A stretch of 64,000 nucleotides of DNA from Elephas maximus indicus (taxonomy: Eukaryota; Chordata; Mammalia; Proboscidea; Elephantidae). The notes under the pieces are model-generated. The model was not told the DNA's origin and did no database searches. It was given only the letters and a program-made list of their open reading frames with translations. Shown here in pieces: positions 24,111 through 62,275 of the stretch; the stretch's first letter is position 1, and every line of letters starts with the position of its first letter. The position numbers and the translations under genes were made by a program. The stretch is from assembly GCF_024166365.1 (NCBI RefSeq), contig NC_064843.1, positions 53,448,032 to 53,512,031 on the forward strand, in the 5' to 3' direction.

Positions 24111-26487
24111 ACCTGGGGAGGCCCCGCCCCGCAAGCTTGAACTCCTGCTAACTGTGCTCAACAGTAAGGGAAGGCACTGATCTTATTTCTGCCCCAGAGG
24201 CTTCCCCAAAGCCTCTGAGAAGCAGGATGAGAGGGTAGTTAGTGCACCCTGGGGGAATCAACCAATAACGGAGATGGAGAGCTGGTTGATAAAGCCCCAA
24301 ACTCCCATCTTTCAGACAGACAATTGCGGGGGGAATTCTGTAAACTTCTCAGAGGCGCTGATAGGCTAGAACCCCCATGCCTACAGCAGCAACCTCAATA
24401 ATGTACCCTTATTAAATGGGTTTTCATCCTTCACACCCTCTCACTTTTGAGTGCTGGTATCACCTCCCAAATGATTCTTGTCTCAAGCTCTGCTTTCAGG
24501 AGACCCCCCAAAAAGACAGAAACCTTTCTTCTGGAGAAGCCCCAATAGAGCCATAAGAGGTCTCCATGAGAGAGTCGACCTCGGGCACTGTCATGCTTGG
24601 AGGGCACCTTTGCCGGAGATTACTTCTGTGCCAATTTAGGAAGATGGTTTTTTTTCCCTCTTGCTTAACTACACCTCTCCCCACTCCCACTCTCTTCAAC
24701 CATGGAGGAGCCAGAAGCAGGGTGGGTGGGAGGAAGGGAGGAGAAGCTCAAGGAAAAGAGCCAAAAGTGAACATTCCCTCAATGTCTCTGCCCTCCTCTT
24801 AGGGATCTCAGACCAAAGCCGGCTCTCCACTTCCTACTCACTTCTCTCAACACACTGCTTACATTCGTCAACCCTTTTACTCTGCTAACATCTGCATGTC
24901 TTTTAGAGCTGATTCCATCAGCTAGCATAATATTATACTTTGCTTTTCAATATCCTCTGCTAATGGTTATACTATTTTGAAGAATCCCATTGTTGCACTG
25001 CATGTCTGTAATAAGAGAAGAATCCCACCTCACAGAGTGTGTGAGGGGATGCGGCAAGCTAACTTATAGAAAATTCCTGGCTTGTGATGGATGCTGTAAT
25101 GAAGGGGCCTTTGCTACACATTAAAAGTTTCCTGAGAACAGGGACCACATAGGGCTAATTTTTATAAAACAGGTTCTTGGCAGAGTGCTTGGGACCTAAT
25201 GCTCAGCACACTGTTTATTCAATGGAAGGATGGGAGGGTCCTGGAAGCAGCTCTTAATCTCTGCAGCAGATGCTTTCAGTGCTCTGCCCCCATCCCTTCA
25301 GGCCTTACCTTTGTTGATATCAGGAAGACTGCCACCACCTGCATCTGTTTGTTTTAGGGCTTTCTCTGCTTAGATTGGAAGTGGAGAGGATTAACAGCTC
25401 CCTGAAAGCACCCCTCAACCAAAGACTGATGGGAGTTGTGAATAAATATCCTAGCTTCCTTGCTGTTGTGTGATATAACTATGAGGTGCACATTCTACAA
25501 GGGCTACCAGAGTTCCCCAATGGGATTGAGCTCCGGTTGCCCACAGTAGTAACTGGCTTGATGACCACCCTGTACTGGATTCCTTCCCTTCCTTTCTCAC
25601 TTCCCCACTTCCCTACTTCCCTACCTATGTTTCCTGAGATCCCAACAAAATAAACTACATGCACTCAAATCTTTGTCTCATGATCAGCTTCTGGGGGAAC
25701 CTAAATTAAGACAATCACCATCACTTAGATTTGGAATGTGAGGGTTTGTGAAATTAGACCTTTTCCTCCCCATAGCATTGATCCATCTTGCTACTTGGTT
25801 TCAGATCTTTGTGTAATGTGTAATTACTTGGCTAACTCCAATTCATCCTAGGGCATATCCTTTCTGCCAACTAAGAGCTGCCTCTGTGTTGGTTGGGGGC
25901 AGCCATGTAATTCAGGTGGCTCGCTTTGGTGGGCCAGGCCCCACAGTGGTCCCACAGCTGTTTCCTTGACATAAAGATGGCATCAGATTGCTCAGGAGTC
26001 CTTGTCCTGGTCTGATTTTCCTGCTATTGTGAAGATGGGGACAGCCCATCTCTGCTTTCCCTTATCTTTCTCTTCAGTTCTGCTGGGAATGAATCTCTTT
26101 GGAGATACTGAAGGCATTTGCTCTTGGTCAGTGTGCGGGAATAGTACAAGGTGGTGGGTGAACCTGGAAGAACTTGAAGGAATTTTTAGGTAAAGTTCAT
26201 TGAGGTTGCTGCAAATGGAACAAAGTCAAAATAACATTCATGGCCAGATAATGAAGGTTTATGGCAAAATGGGACTTTTGGGCTTTCTAATCACATATAT
26301 TAAAATAGGATAAAATACAATGTAAGATTATACTTAAAAATTAAAAACCATTATTTTCCTAGATCATGCAACTCTAATCAGTAACTCTTAGAGCCTTACC
26401 TGAAAAGTAGGCTTTAGATGGGTTTTCCCCACACTTAGAGCCTGGCACCTCCCAGATCTAAAGTAATAGAAGAGCAACTTTGATATT
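24111..26487. other. Unassigned intergenic sequence
   Basis: No exon recognised. 25440-25716 ends in AATAAACTACATGCACTCAA and GGGGGAACCTAAATTAAGAC, resembling the 3' end of an old LTR; weak. Short frames at 24496-24888 overlap on both strands and look like chance. Confidence 0.4.
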
Positions 26488-27054
26488 TATTTTAGTTATC
26501 TACTGCTGCTGCTATAACAGAAATACCACAAGTGGATAGCTTTAACAAACAGAAGTTTATTTTCTCACAATTTAGTAGGCTAGAAGTCCAAATTCAGGTG
26601 CCAGCTCTAGGGGAAGGCTCTCTCTGTCTGTCGATCCTGGGGGAAGGTCCTTGTCATCAATCTTCCCGTGGTCCAGGAGCTTCTCAGCACAGGGACCCTG
26701 GGTCCAAAGGATGAGCTCCGTTCCCACACTTCTTTCTTGGTGGCATGAGGTCCCTATCTCTCTGCTCTCTTCTCCTTTTATCTCTTGTAAGATACAAGGT
26801 GATGCAGGCCACACCCCAGGGAAACCCCGCTTATATAGATCAGGGCTGTGACCTGAGTAAAGGTGCTGCATCCCACCCTAATCCTTTTTAATATAACCTA
26901 ATCTTGCTTCATTAACCACAGGCAGAGATTAGGATTTACAACACGTAGGAAAATTACATCAGATCATGAAACAAAGGACAATTGCCTAATACTAGGAATC
27001 ATGGCCTAGACAAGTTCACACATATTTTGAGGGGACACTGTTCAATCCATGACA
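26488..27054 (-). mobile_element. MaLR-type solitary LTR, family A, antisense
   Basis: Right end CAATCCATGACA reads TGTCATGGATTG on the minus strand, as in the 44130 copy. Contains AGAAGTTTATTTTCTCACAA (reversed polyadenylation region) and TCTTTCTTGGTGGCATGAGG. Confidence 0.82.
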
Positions 27055-27839
27055 ATAGTAAAACCCAAAGGTGGGGAGGAGCAAGTATTCTTTTAGCATA
27101 ATAAATTTAGGAGATACACTAGCAGGACATTGAGCTTCATGGTACAAAAAAGTTATCTGATTTATTTTCTTAATACATTTCAACCTAAAGGCCAGTCCAA
27201 TGTGAAATCAGCTTCCTCTATTCCCCAATTCAAGAATGTGAAACCTGCTTCCCCCAATCTAGCAGCAGAACTGTAGGACAGAAAGTGACAGCAACCACCC
27301 AGGCTGAAAGTCACATCCCAAGAGGAGATGAAACCTTAGTTCCAGGCGATGATGCAGGAGAAATATGCTTATAGGGATTGTGGGTTAGGGAAGGGAAAAA
27401 TGAATGAGGATGGGAGCGAGTAGAGAAGCCTTGCAGAATGTCTCCAGCTTGTTGAATGAATATCAGGTGGGAGCCCTGAGACACAGCGGAGGAGTTCAAG
27501 GGGAAAGTCCCAATTCTTCTGGGACTCTGTCACTTGAACCCAAAGCAGCAGATAAAGAATTGAGTGTTCTTCCATACTATGTGTGTCAGTGTGCACGTGT
27601 GCATGCATGTGTTTTGCCTGGCTGAGGAAGAGAGGATATCTCTTCTACTCTTGAATTACCATCAGACATCCTGGGTTTCTTCAGCCTGAAAGATGGGAAA
27701 ACAAAGAGAGCTATGTGTGGATCTGACTAGTCTGTCCAGTCTTTTCCTTCCAAGATAAGTGGCTCAGTGCCTGGGCTGCACTTTTCTTCTGTCAATATTT
27801 ATACTGGAATTTATGTAACTCCTGGTAGATTTTTTAAAC
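27055..27839. other. Unassigned sequence
   Basis: Nothing gene-like recognised; small overlapping frames on both strands near 27310-27625. Confidence 0.4.
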
Positions 27840-28365
27840 AGCATATTTGTAGTAGATTAACTATGGCTGCAAATTCTTTACTACTCCTCTCATTGAGAGG
27901 TGGAGTCCAGTGCTTGACCAATAGAACACAGCAGAAGTAATGTTCTAGAACTTCCAATCCTAGGTTTTAGGAAGCCATAGCTTTTTACCTGGGTCTCTGT
28001 GAGCATTGTTTCTGGGGAGTTCTGAGCTTCCATGCAAGATATCCAACTACCCTGAGTCTGCCATGCTAAAGAGGTCACATGTGACATGTAGGCATTCTGG
28101 TCAATAGTTATAGCCTAGCCTAGCCTTCCAGCCTCCCACCCAAGGTGCCAAGGATGTGAGTGAAGCTGTGGTCGATTCTCTAGAAGAGTCCATCTACCAA
28201 ATGAGCACCACCAAGTGACTCCTGTTGATGCTATGTGGAAAAAAAGAATCATCCAGCCAAGGACTGCCTGAATTCTTGACCCACAAAATCATGAGACAAA
28301 ATGATTGTTGTTTGAAACCACTAAGTTTTGGAGTAGTTTGTTAAGTAACAAGAGCTAACTGGAAC
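27840..28365 (+). mobile_element. Old MLT1-like LTR
   Basis: ACTATGGCTGCAAATTCTTTAC near the start; ACCACTAAGTTTTGGAGTAG and TTGTTAAGTAACAAGAGC near the end match the decayed MLT1 pattern. Confidence 0.5.
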
Positions 28366-28369
28366 AGTA

Positions 28370-28600
28370 CTATGGAGGAAAGACCTTGTTTTAGAGTCAG
28401 ATCTGAACTTAAATTCTAGCTCCATTATGTATCAGCCATGTGATCTTAACAAGTTACTTAGCTTTGTTAGCCTCATTTTACTCATTTGTAAAATACAGTA
28501 GTTATTCTACCTCCCAGCCTTATCATGAAGATGAATTGAGAGAACAGAAAACAGTCTGGCACATAGCCAGTGCTCCATAGTGCTCCCTTCTCCTCTTCTC
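28370..28600 (+). mobile_element. MIR
   Basis: CATGTGATCTTAACAAGTTAC and CATTTTACTCATTTGTAAAA form the sense MIR core; the 3' end AGTCTGGCACATAGCCAGTG follows. Confidence 0.82.
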
Positions 28601-29113
28601 AGTTTCATGATGACTGCTATTGGCTTCTCCTAATCCAGGGCTTCCAATGGGTTTATTTGGGTTCAAACCCATGCTGAGAATTTGTCTTCCTAACAAGTCC
28701 CCTGCTGAGAATTTGCTTTTCGACCTCAGATATACTAAATCAGAATCTACATTTTAACAAGATCCCCAGGCGATTCTTATGTATAACTTTCTGAGAACTT
28801 GTTGGAAATCCAAATTATCAGCAGGAAATTTGTTAGAAATGCAAATTCTCAGCAGGCGTTTGAACCAGAACAAACGGGTTTGAAGCCCTGTCCCAATCAC
28901 ACCCTCTATGGCTTTCTGGAATGTAGCAAGAGGGAAATGGAACAAGCAATACCACCTTCCCCTGCTTCCCTTGGGACTTCATTATCCTCTCTCTCTTCCC
29001 TGATCACTCACTGCCATACATGTTAAAACCTAACATTTAAGTCTTTAGGGAAAAGCATGGAATTACAAGGCATGCGGATTATAAAATGACTGCAGATCCT
29101 TGCTCTAGGGGGA
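28601..29113. other. Unassigned sequence with a short internal duplication
   Basis: A motif like TGCTGAGAATTTG appears at 28671 and 28702, and AGAAATGCAAATTCTCAGCAG at 28834 echoes it. No gene. Confidence 0.4.
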
Positions 29114-29117
29114 AAAA

Positions 29118-29163
29118 ATATGTATGTGTGTGTGTGTGTGTATATGTATGTATGTATATGCAT
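29118..29163 (+). repeat. TG/TATG microsatellite
   Basis: Alternating TATG and TG units next to an AT-cored inverted repeat. Confidence 0.85.
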
Positions 29164-29194
29164 ATATTTCACCACAATAAAATTTTTAAAAAGG

Positions 29195-29235
<41 letters not shown>

Positions 29236-29271
29236 CCTGACTTTTAAAAAAATTTTATTGTGGTAAAATAT
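29164..29271. repeat. Inverted repeat around (AT)n
   Basis: Arms 29164-29197 (CACCACAATAAAATTTTTAA) and 29238-29271 (TTAAAAAAATTTTATTGTGG) are near-complementary over about 34 bp, separated by roughly 18 AT units. The arms are L1 3'-end sequence in opposite orientations. Confidence 0.85.
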
Positions 29272-30010
29272 ACAAAACATTTCAACCATTTTTATGTGTA
29301 CAATTCAGTGATATCAACTACACTTACCATGTTGTACAACAATCACCACTATCAATTCCAGTTTTTTTTTTAATTACCCTTACCAAAAACTCTGTACCAC
29401 TTAATCAATACCTCCTGCGCTGTGGAAGCTAAAAACAAGATGGAGTCACTTACGCCAAGCCTGGAAGAGTATGGCTGCTACCTGGCTTCACAGGGCCCAA
29501 GTTTAAGATAATAGGTAGTCTAACGTTTAGAAATAGTAGCTTGTTTCTGTAGATGTATGTATGATTAACAGTTTCTGCTCTTTAACTCCTACATTTCAGA
29601 CAAACAGACGCCTGGCTATCTAGGAGCCTGCTCAGCAGGTAGTGACCCCTCGAGACCTGTGTCATTTGTCTTCCTAGCCAAACACAATTCTGAGGAAGAA
29701 AGAATTTCCAAGGGACACTGTAATGAATAGCCAAAATGAACTTCCCTGGCTTTCTTTGTTCCTTGGACCATAAAAACCCCATACTGCCTTATCTCAGGTT
29801 CAACACCTAGTCTCATACTGTGTTACCCAATTTGGAAATTATATGATCTACTAAAAATCCCTAGTATTGTTGTAACTTTGTTTCAACTCTTAGAAATTAC
29901 TCATCATTCCCCATGCCCCCCTCCCACCTGCACCTGGTTCTATATATTTGCCTATTCTGGATATTGCATGTAAGTGGAATCATACAATTTTTGTCCTTTG
30001 GTGCCTTACC
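29238..30010 (-). mobile_element. Old L1 (L1M-type) 3' end, antisense, split
   Basis: ATTTTATTGTGGTAAAATATA, GTGTACAATTCAGTGATATC, TTGTACAACAATCACCACTA, then after an insertion CCCATGCCCCCCTCCCACC and GTAAGTGGAATCATACAATT. This is the antisense L1M 3' UTR. Confidence 0.75.
29421..29900 (+). mobile_element. Probable ERV LTR inserted in L1
   Basis: Starts TGTGGAAGCTAAAAACAAGA, has a TATA-like CCATAAAAACCCCATACTGC at about 29768, and interrupts otherwise continuous L1 3' UTR. The right end near 29900 is not exact and no AATAAA is seen. Confidence 0.5.
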
Positions 30011-30879
30011 TGACTTTTAAAAAATGCATCCACTTGAATAGCTATTCCACTTTAATAAAGCATCAGGGAAGGAGATAAAGGGGATTACAAAAAAGAATTA
30101 GATAAAAAGCTGCATCATAGTCCGCAGGCTGTCAATTTTTACTTAAAAGCTATCAGAATTATGAAAAGAACAGCCTGTGGACTAGGCGGGATACTCCTAA
30201 TCAGAAAATAAATGCCTTCAAGGTGGAGGGTCTTTGTCCCGCAGTCAGGCCCTGGTAGGTGCTCATCCATCCCCACATGCGGGGTACTGCTACAGTGGCT
30301 GCTCCAGGAAAGAGGTCCCGGGATGAACATTTTAATGATTCAAAATCCTAAACCACTTGTGCTTTCAAAGCCTGCTCCATTTCTGATAGTTACTTGGAAC
30401 AACTAGCTGAAATAGATCATTTATGAGCCCCTGCTGCCCTTCTCCTATACGTCAGGCGGTATCCACTCTGTACAACAAGCCACAACGAGTCTCCCTTTCT
30501 TCAGTCTGTGGCTATTTTCATAAGCCTTAGGTTTTTTTTTTTTACCTCTAAGGAGCTAATCTCATACTCAGTCTTGGAGCCAGAGCTCTGCCTTCCATTC
30601 TCACCTTTCTCCGTATCCTCCCCTTTGACTTGCTCACGGTCTAGAGCTCTGTGAGATATAATTACAGAGCTGGCCTGTGCAGTAGGCCCTGGCCAGGGGT
30701 GTGGATCCCTGCTCCTTCCTTGTGTGTTTGGATAGATTATGCTAGATCCTCTGGAACTGGAACCACCTTTGAGACAGGGAACACATCCGAGAAATTCTAA
30801 ACACTTAGATCTCAGACAGGCCTGGTCCGTTAGTTCTTGCCCAAAATAAATGACAGAGGCTAATATGTGTACATGCTAT
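30011..30879. other. Unassigned sequence
   Basis: No gene or clear repeat; T12 run at 30531-30543. Confidence 0.4.
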
Positions 30880-31090
30880 TGGCTATAAAGTACTTTATAA
30901 ATTAGGCTTGTTTGAACATCACAGTTCTCCAGCAAGGTAGGATTAATCCCATTTTATGGAGGAAGAATTGAGGTTTGGAGAAGGTATGCGACTTGCACAT
31001 GTCACAAAACTAAGGGAGAAGAGCCAGGCCTCAAATCCAGGTTATTTGGTTCCAAACCCAGAGCTTCCCCACCATTCCATTCTACTTTCT
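30880..31090 (-). mobile_element. MIR, antisense
   Basis: AATCCCATTTTATGGAGGAAG and CTCAAATCCAGGTTATTTGG with CAGAGCTTCCCCACCATTC represent a reversed MIR. Confidence 0.7.
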
Positions 31091-31317
31091 GATTATGGTT
31101 GACGTTAGAAATTGAATCTCCTTCTGTCCTTAGGTTGGATTTTTTAAGTATGCAAGCAGGATTTTTTTTCCTGTTAAAACCCCCAGCATTTTGACTGGAG
31201 GACTAACTGCAGAGCATTTATGCTACCCAGATCATTATCAGCTCAGCTGTCCCCGTATTCCAACCTATCTACTATAAGTTTTTAAAGAGTGTTAAAAAAA
31301 AAAAAAAAAAAGTTACC
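31091..31317. other. Unassigned sequence ending in an A run
   Basis: A18 run at 31293-31310; otherwise nothing recognised. Confidence 0.4.
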
Positions 31318-31355
31318 ATTTATGGAGCTCATTCTAGGTGCCTGGCCTTGTGCTA

Positions 31356-31522
31356 AACCAAAAACCCAAACCCTTTGCCCCGAGGCAATTCGGTCTCATA
31401 GTGACTCTATAGGACAGGGTAGAACTGCCCCCATGGGGCTTCCAAGGAGTGACTGGTGGATTCAAACTACCGACCTCTTAATGAGCAGCCAAGCTCTTAA
31501 CCACTAGTTCACCAGGGCTCCA
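31356..31522 (-). mobile_element. AfroSINE (short form), antisense, inside MIR, with TSD
   Basis: Copy between direct repeats GGCCTTGTGCTA (31344-31355) and GGCCCTGTGCTA (31523-31534). Confidence 0.94.
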
Positions 31523-31596
31523 GGCCCTGTGCTAGTTCCTTTGTATACATACATCATCCCACTTAATCCTCACACTAGGTCTCTAAAATAGGTATT

Positions 31597-31891
31597 ATGA
31601 GGCAGTGTGGTTCAGTGGTAGAATTCTCACCTTCCATGTGGGGGGCCCCGGAGTGATTCCTGGCAATGAAAATCATGAGCATCCAGCGTCTGTCAGTGGT
31701 GGATCATGTTTTACTATGATGCTGCTTAGGTTTCAAGGGAGCTATAAAAAAAGGCCTGGAGATCTGCTTCCAAAAATCAGTCAATGAAAACCCTATTGAT
31801 TACAACGGTCCAACGTGCAGCCTAGATTTTATTCCATTGTGCATGGGGCCACCATGAGTTGGAGGCCCACTCCATGGAAGCTAACAAAAAG
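31597..31891 (+). mobile_element. tRNA-Gly-headed SINE with RTE-like tail, with TSD
   Basis: Head GTGGTTCAGTGGTAGAATTC is a tRNA-Gly A-box region and GAGTGATTCCTGGCAATG its B box and end. The body carries GGCCTGGAGATCTGCTTCC, and the tail CACCATGAGTTGGAGGCCCA and GAAGCTAACAAAAA is the RTE-type end. Flanked by ATAGGTATT at 31588-31596 and 31892-31900. It is about 295 bp, so it is a separate family from the other AfroSINEs here, not a tRNA gene: the anticodon arm is altered and the sequence continues as a SINE. Confidence 0.85.
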
Positions 31892-31990
31892 ATAGGTATT
31901 TTTCCATTTTACAGATCAGGAAACTGAGGTTCAGAGAGGTAGAATAGCTAAGGAATAGATGAGATTCATGCCTAGTCATAGATCTCCTGC

Positions 31991-32690
31991 ACTGTCTCTG
32001 CCAGCCCCTGCCCCCTAGCTTTACTGTTGGGTAAGAGAGGGAGCCTGGACCCGTTAGACTCTGTCCCCGGAGGTTGGTACCACCTCCCTCCGGGAGTACA
32101 CCAATGAAGAATTCCCCAAGGAGAACAGGGTTCCAATGAGGGGCAGGGGGGAAGAGGACAATGCTGGAGTGACTCCAATTGGCATTGTTTACTACGCAAT
32201 TACTAAGGGAGTTTTGATATAAGGCTCCTCTGTGACAAGTCCAAGTCTGTCCCCCAGGCACAGCAAGCAGTGCGGAGCTGTTGCTCATTAGGGCTACATG
32301 TGGCTCCCAGGATCATTCCCACGAGATGAAGGATCCATTTGTAATTTTTGTCTTTTATCAGCTTCTGAAGGATCTGTGCTCCTGCTTTCCCCAAACTCCC
32401 CCTTTCCCCACCCCATTTTGTCTATAGAAGCCAAGAAATGCAGCTTGTCCTCTTGGAAAGGAAAAGGTTGTTATAACTAATAGTGTGATAATGGGTAGTG
32501 TTTTTCCCTCAATCACGAGGATCAAGAGTTTGTAATTAATTCTTGGATGGCCTGTTCCCACTTCCTCCTGAGTGATCAACTCAACCAAGCAGGAAGTGTG
32601 AAGTGCTTTCTCTGATGTCTCAAATTTTGTCCACTTTCCACCATCATGGGCCTGTGTAGGCAGTCTGGAGCCAACTTGATTTTAGTGAGG
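31991..32690. other. Unassigned sequence downstream of SEL1L2
   Basis: No exon recognised. Overlapping minus-strand frames (31881-32588) have no repeat or domain signature and are not joined by splice logic to SEL1L2, whose stop lies at 32763. Confidence 0.45.
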
Positions 32691-32696
32691 AAATTC

Positions 32697-32702
32697 TTTA
32701 TT
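32697..32702 (-). terminator. SEL1L2: SEL1L2 polyadenylation signal AATAAA
   Basis: The minus strand reads GCTAAATAAAGAA here, a canonical AATAAA 61 nt past the SEL1L2 stop. If used, it gives a 3' UTR of under 100 nt. Use is inferred from position only. Confidence 0.6.
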
Positions 32703-32762
32703 TAGCAAGGATGCCTTGGGGTGAACCAGTTCCCCAGAGTAGGCTTTCTCATGATTCAGATC

Positions 32763-59406
<26,644 letters not shown>

Positions 59407-60835
59407 CTATAACAAGTTAAAAAATCCAAGTGAAGTACCAGAAGAATTCATTATAAGAAAAGTTTTTGCAAAACCATTACAAATAATTTAAATGGACCCA
59501 ATAAGAGATTAATCAAGACAATTAATCAGACAGTTGGCAGGTTGTTCTGACTTTCTAGTTTTGCTTTTCATACCTATGACTAGAAAAGAGAAGAGAAAGT
59601 AAAAGGCAAATCTTTCCTCCGTTCTTTCATTCTATATTTATTTAACACTTGTTTCATGTGTGATTCTATGATAGGCACTGGACAGAGACAGGAGGTGAGA
59701 GCTGAAGATGAATAAACCATGATCCCTGCCTTGGAGAGTTCATAGGCTAATGGGCTGTGAGTCATATCAAAGGAGTAGTTCAGACCTTTTAAAGTCATAT
59801 AAAATGTGATAAAGCCTATATTATAAATAGATTGAGAGTGTTGTGGGAACCCAGAAGAAGAACACCCAACTGCTGGTTGAGGACAGAGGGTGAAGGAACT
59901 GAGTTGTCAGAGAAGGTGTCACAGAAGTGGTGACATTTAAGCTGTGTATTGAAGGATGTGTAGACCTTTTCCAGAAGGGGGAGCATATTTGGACACTTCT
60001 TACCTGCTTTGATAAAAGGATGTTGACATAAATTGCCAAATAACATTTAGAGACTATCTGTGAATTACAATCTAGCCATTGTGAATGGTAAACCATTGTT
60101 GGTATATGTTTCTTTATTCAAATTTATATGCTTATAACATCACCAACGTTTTGTTTTCCACTTGATGCTAAATTAGTTACCATTCCTTTTTCTGATTAAT
60201 ATTCTGAACACTCCAGGTACAGTACTTCAACACATGTCCAAATACATTGATAGTTAGCATACTAATCCAGGATTTATGAAGAATGAGCCTTGAAAATGAC
60301 TACCCCAACCAGCAAACTCACTTTTTCCCCAACTTCTCATCATACATTTCACCTTCTAGAGACTGAGTGAGGTGTCACACTTGGCCACTTGGCTTTCATA
60401 CAACAGAATTGTGTGTGTTCTACAGGTATATAGCTGTTTCCTCAGGAACATAAGTTCTGATAAACACTCCCCAAATTTTTCACCACCGAAACTTAGTTAC
60501 TGTGAATACAACCAGAATACCTCTCAGTAACATAGGAATAGCATATAACTAGAGAGGACATATTTTAAAATGTTTCAAGACTCCAAATTTTGAGTCTATG
60601 CATATTAAAGGACCATCTACTGTAAGAGTTCTTAAGGATGGTCCACCTGTATTTAAAACAGGTGGTATAACTCTGGTCTCTTCTTCCCTATTCTCTCCTG
60701 ACTACATCTAGCTGTGATCCTAGGAGTTTTGAGACACTCTGCTCTGGGAGCGATAAGACCCAATATAACAGATGGGATAAAGTTAATAGCACCATAGGCC
60801 TGCTGAGTTTGTCTTCTTCTAACTATCCTCATTTA
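59407..60835. other. Unassigned; L2-like remnant
   Basis: 59640-59960 recalls L2/old LINE text (ATGATAGGCACTGGACAGAG; GACATTTAAGCTGTGTATTG). No upstream SEL1L2 exon found. Confidence 0.4.
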
Positions 60836-60837
60836 GG

Positions 60838-60965
60838 TATTGAGAAAAGTGGAAGGGAAAGGAAGGGAGGGCAGGGAAGGAGAAGAAAGTGGAGAAAAGA
60901 GCAGAGAAGGGAATGTAAGGGAAGGACAATAAAATAAGGGAAGAAGGAAGAGAGGGAGGGGAAAG
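60838..60965 (+). repeat. Purine-rich (GGGAA)-like tract
   Basis: Almost pure A/G over about 125 bp on the plus strand with AGGGAAGGAAGGGAGGGC units. Confidence 0.85.
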
Positions 60966-60988
60966 GTTAGAATAATGAAGACAAACTA

Positions 60989-61630
60989 CAGTCAATTCTC
61001 ATCATTTGAAGTAGTTATATAAAGTCACTGCAAACACTGAATTAGCAAATACTGAGTCATTCCTTCCAGGGAAAATACAGGATTAGGCTCCTGTGAGCCT
61101 CTGGTCATCAACTGATCAATACAGAACCTTGTTTTATGTGTGCTTTTTTCTGCTTAAAGACACCTTATTTAATATGTAGTGTTGATTCATTAGTATTGAA
61201 CTCATGGTCAACAGCGCTATAGCTCAAGCCTGAAGAAAGCTCATCTAACACATGTATTCTTTCTGTAAGGCACATCACTGCCTTCTTGTTCATAGGCACA
61301 AAAGACAACACTTCAGCACTATCCTTGGGGGCCATTTAGACAGTGAAATCACCACCAAAAAGCACAAAAACACAAAAGAACGTGGCACTAAAGAGACTGC
61401 AAAGAGGACACTTATTCACTCTGTAAGACCTGAAATAAGAAGGCAGAACATCAGCTCATTCGACCTCAGCTGGGAACGTGTGCACTGGGCAGCTCAGATT
61501 TGTAGCCACTCTGTGCATGTCTGTGAGTGACTGTGAAAGTGCCCTAAGTATTAATGTTGAGGTTATAAATAAATTTTAGTGAGTAAGCAAATTCACAAAT
61601 ACAAAATCTGCAAATAATGAGGATCAATTG
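60989..61630. mobile_element. Tigger/MER44-like DNA transposon remnant with TIRs
   Basis: Left end CAGTCAATTCTCATCATTTG and right end CAAATAATGAGGATCAATTG are imperfect inverted repeats (15 of 20 match) with TA on both sides (60987-60988, 61631-61632). Interior text (CTTGTTTTATGTGTGCTTTT; GACACCTTATTTAATATG) matches what I recall of pogo-type elements. No transposase frame. Confidence 0.75.
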
Positions 61631-61632
61631 TA

Positions 61633-62119
61633 TTTCCCTTCTCTAAGAGAGTCCCTAGGTAACCAGGTAACCTAACTGTGTAAGGCCTAGAGTGCCTGTT
61701 TAAAACTTTCAGGTCAGGAGTGGCCAACACAGATGCCTCCAAGAGCTATGCAGATCATGTAAACAAGTACATTAAGCCAGGCAATACCACAAAGCAGTAC
61801 AGACTGTGGCGAACCAAAGAGTATCTGCCGTGTCTACAGGGAGTAACCAGCTGTTGCTATGTGGAATGGCAGCCACATATGGTCAGATCTTCCCATTTTC
61901 CAAGAAAAACTAGATGTCAATTTTTATGTGAAGTACCAAAATTCAATTTAAAAGAATCAAGTTTCTATGAAAGTGATTTCTAAAACACTCCCTAGACCAA
62001 ACAAAATACGTGTATAGCTGACCCTGAAATAGGGCTTGATGTTCTTGCTTAGGCTAACTGTCTTGAACCTAGGGAGCAGATGCTCATTTATTTGACAAAT
62101 ATTTAATGAACTCCTACTA
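61633..62119. other. Unassigned sequence
   Basis: The plus frame at 61720-61983 has no recognised domain. Confidence 0.4.
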
Positions 62120-62275
62120 TAAGCACTTGACTACTAACCAAAAGTTTGGCAGTTTGAATCCATCCAGAGGCATCTCAGAAGAAAGGCCTTGAAAACTCTA
62201 CGAGTGCAATTCTATTCTGCACTTATGGGGTTGCCGTGAGTTGGAATTGACTTGACGGGAACTGCTTTGGCTTCA
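62120..62275 (+). mobile_element. AfroSINE, decayed
   Basis: ACTACTAACCAAAAGTTTGGC, then AGAAGAAAGGCCTTGAAAAC (part of the long-form block) and GGGTTGCCGTGAGTTGGAA. Confidence 0.82.

Larger units (their letters stand above)
31318..31990 (-). mobile_element. MIR, antisense, split twice by SINEs
   Basis: Three pieces of one MIR-like element: 31318-31355 (GAGCTCATTCTAGGTGCCTG), 31523-31596 (CACTTAATCCTCACACTAGG) and 31892-31990 (CAGATCAGGAAACTGAGGTTC). Confidence 0.75.

Noticed and set aside
31600-31675. tRNA-Gly gene
   Set aside because: A and B boxes are present, but the stem bases are altered, the sequence continues as a SINE body and a TSD bounds the whole element.
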